From Neofusicoccum parvum (taxonomy: Eukaryota; Ascomycota; Dothideomycetes; Botryosphaeriales; Botryosphaeriaceae), in the NCBI GenBank assembly GCA_020912385.1, contig CP087217.1:2101527-2165526 (forward strand): 64,000 nucleotides of DNA. The letters are read 5' to 3'. The translations under genes and the position numbers were made by a program. Position 1 is the first letter of the stretch. Every line of letters starts with the position of its first letter. The notes beneath the pieces are model-generated. The model was given only the letters and a program-made list of their open reading frames with translations, made no database searches and had not been told where the DNA came from. Below, piece after piece: positions 62,207 to 64,000 of the stretch.

Positions 62207-63112
62207 AGGGAGCAGCAGCAGCAGCAAAGAGAGCAGGAGAGGACGCAGCAAAGGGAGTAGTAAAGAAAGCAGTAGTGGCAGTAGGAGCAGTAGCAGCAAA
62301 GAGAGCAGTAAAGAAAGCAGCAGTAGTAGTAGGAGCAGTAGTAAAGAGAGCAGCAGAGGACGTAGTAAGAAGAGCAGTAGAGAATACAGCAGGAAAATCA
62401 GCAGGAAAGTCGGCAGGGAAGTTGGAAGGAAGAGCAGAGTACGTAATAAAGAGAATTAGACAGGTAGGAGTTTCGAAGGCAGCAGCAGCAGCAGCAGGTA
62501 GGAATAAGGGTAAGGCAGGCCAGGCAGACATAATAGGTGTATACAGATGCAGAACTGCTTCAGAGAAAGCTGCAGAGGTGGAAGAGGGTGTGTTTAGTGT
62601 GCAAGGCAGCGGGTAGGGAAGACCAGCACAGTGTTAGCCACTGTCCAACAGAGCGGGGTAGGCAGGCAGATGGGGAGAGGCGCGAGATGCAGGGAAGAAT
62701 CAGGTTTAAGAGGTACTCGGGCTGCTTTCGCTGCGGGGTACCACAGGCAATCTGCAACAGGTGGGAGAGTAATGGTAGGCAGGGGTGGCGGCAGGTTCAG
62801 GGCAGCGAGTGCCAGTTCTTCGGGGTGATGATTGGTACGTTGTACGGGATCAAGCACGGGTATCAAAGGGTGTGGAAGAGGTGGTTGTTACGGCTAGGAG
62901 AGAAGGAAGTAGTAGGAGGAGTGGTAGCGGCGGCAGTGGCGGCAGCGGTAGAGGATGGAGATGGAGATGGAGATGGAGATGGAGATGAAGATAAAGATAG
63001 ACTACTAGGATATCTTGGACAGGCATGGAGGAAGGACGAGCTTGAGAGCAATAACTTGGCTCGAGAGTTTTTATGGCTGACAGGAAGGGTGGAGAGCTTA
63101 ATAGAGGAGTAG
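61961..63112 (+). pseudogene. Duplicated 3' end of the OrsD-recombinase-RecQ gene
   Basis: From about 62380 it aligns with 60150-60851: KAAGREDQHSVSHCPTERGR, CFRCGVPQAICNRW and ESNNLAREFLWLTGRVESLI. Upstream, triplet-rich sequence corresponds to an expanded Gln-rich linker. Its frame is interrupted by adjacent TAA TAG at 62531-62536, where the other copy reads CAA CAG. It is open at the two positions (62474 CGA, 62792 CAG) where the other copy has TAA and TAG. An (GGAGAT)n run at 62955-62990 encodes Gly-Asp repeats. Confidence 0.85.
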
Positions 63113-63419
63113 GAAGAGGGGTAGGAAAGTAATAGAGCTAATGGAAATAGATGGATAGGACTAGCTAGTAGGTAGAGAGAGCTAGTAAAATTTTAGAACT
63201 AATAGAGAAAGAAGTAATAGTTGAAAAAGAGTAGGTAGAAATAAATAAGAAAGATGGATTTAAAAAGAATAAATGAATAAATAAATAAACAAATAAATAA
63301 ATAGTAAGTACCAGTTTATTTTAGAAATAATAATAGCTGGATAAGTATTACTATATAAATAGAATTGAGTGGAATTAAATACGAATATTAAGTAATATAT
63401 ATAGAAGAGGTAAAAGATG

Positions 63420-63690
63420 GATTTTAAAAAAAAACTAGAACTAGAACTAGAACTAGAACTAGAATTAAAGCTAGAACTAGAATTAAAACTAGAGTTAAAA
63501 CTAGAGTTAAAACCAGAAGTAGAAGTAGAAGTAGAAGTAGAAGTAGAAGTAGAAGTAGAAGTAGAAATAAAATTAGAAGAACTAGAAGAACTAGAAGAAC
63601 TAGAAAGAAGTAGAAGTAACTAGAATTAAAAGTTAGAACTAGAAATAGAAGTAGAATTTTAGAAGAACTAGAAGAACTAGAACTAAATAA
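63420..63690. repeat. ACTAGA/GAAGTA satellite, second block
   Basis: A shorter version of the 61060-61680 block, beginning after the same ATGGATTT sequence, with a GTAGAA run at about 63510-63565. Confidence 0.85.
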
Positions 63691-63808
63691 AGGAAGGTAG
63701 AAGAAGAAGAAGAAGAAGAGTATAAAAGAGAAGAAATTAAATAGAAAGAAAGTAAAAGATATAATAGAAATAGAGGTAGTAAAAGTAGAATAAGAGTTGA
63801 TAATTTTA

Positions 63809-63884
63809 GACTAGGGTGAGGGTTAGTAATTTTAGATTAGGGTGAGGGTTAGTAATTTTAGATTAGGGTGAGGGTTAGTAATTT
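63809..63884 (+). repeat. Pre-telomeric 26-bp repeats, three units
   Basis: Units of the form GATTAGGGTGAGGGTTAGTA plus ATTTTA run directly into the telomere. Confidence 0.92.
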
Positions 63885-63922
<38 letters not shown>

Positions 63923-64000
63923 GGTTAGGGTTAGGGTTAGGGTTAGGGTTAGGGTTAGGGTTAGGGTTAGGGTTAGGGTTAGGGTTAGGGTTAGGTTAGG
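63885..64000 (+). repeat. Telomere, (TTAGGG)n, right chromosome end
   Basis: About 18 TTAGGG repeats with one TTTAGGG variant near 63900. The G-rich strand runs 5' to 3' off the right edge, as expected at a right-hand chromosome end. Confidence 0.98.

Noticed and set aside
61966..62616. 216-aa Ala/Val/Gly-rich ORF
   Set aside because: It is an out-of-frame reading of the triplet-rich Gln linker of the duplicated gene end; the true frame is the one giving the Cys/His motifs from 62537.

Overview
This window is a chromosome end of a filamentous ascomycete (Pezizomycotina). The right edge is a (TTAGGG)n telomere, genes carry short 46-104 nt GT-AG introns, and old repeats show C-to-T/G-to-A changes at CpA/TpG that turn CAG, CAA and TGG codons into stops. 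That is the signature of repeat-induced point mutation (RIP). The species cannot be named from the sequence alone.

Layout. 1-3983: decayed Tad-like LINE (family A, copy A1). 3984-4344: RIP-eroded LTR. 4647-9957: pristine Ty1/copia element with identical 290-bp LTRs, ending about 90 bp past the stop codon of a P450 gene. 10053-19332: host gene island with a cytochrome P450 (-), an SAT4/rhodopsin-type membrane protein (+), an unrecognised 204-aa protein (-) and a HAK/KUP potassium transporter (+). I spliced all four by eye and each gives one open frame.

19476-39570: a TE nest. A 5'-truncated LINE-A copy (A2) was split by two Ty3/gypsy chromodomain elements: gypsy-A (150-bp LTRs, TSD ATAAG) and gypsy-B (472-bp LTRs, TSD GTAAA). 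An intact LINE-A (A3) then entered A2's own target-site duplication in the opposite orientation. Gypsy-B carries an antisense gene with a cysteine cluster and a probable in-frame intron.

39571-64000: the distal subtelomere, built around repeated plus-strand copies of one large gene family. Its domains are an OrsD-like (DUF3505) C2H2 N-terminus, a tyrosine-recombinase-like core and, in the longest copy, a RecQ-type helicase. There is a truncated copy (40685-41709), a shorter OrsD-recombinase gene with one stop (47625-50276), a full-length copy with nine stops (55176-60851), and a duplicated 3' end next to the telomere (about 61960-63112). LINEs sit between them: intact LINE-B, and three truncated LINEs stacked on one CCCTAACCGAAAGG-type site. 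The last 4 kb is a terminal tandem duplication ending each time in ACTAGA-type satellite and 25-26-bp telomere-like repeats.

The strongest candidate for an undescribed system is the OrsD-recombinase-RecQ fusion and its helicase-less paralogue, repeated toward the telomere. The antisense gene in gypsy-B and the LINE stacking on a telomere-like motif come next.
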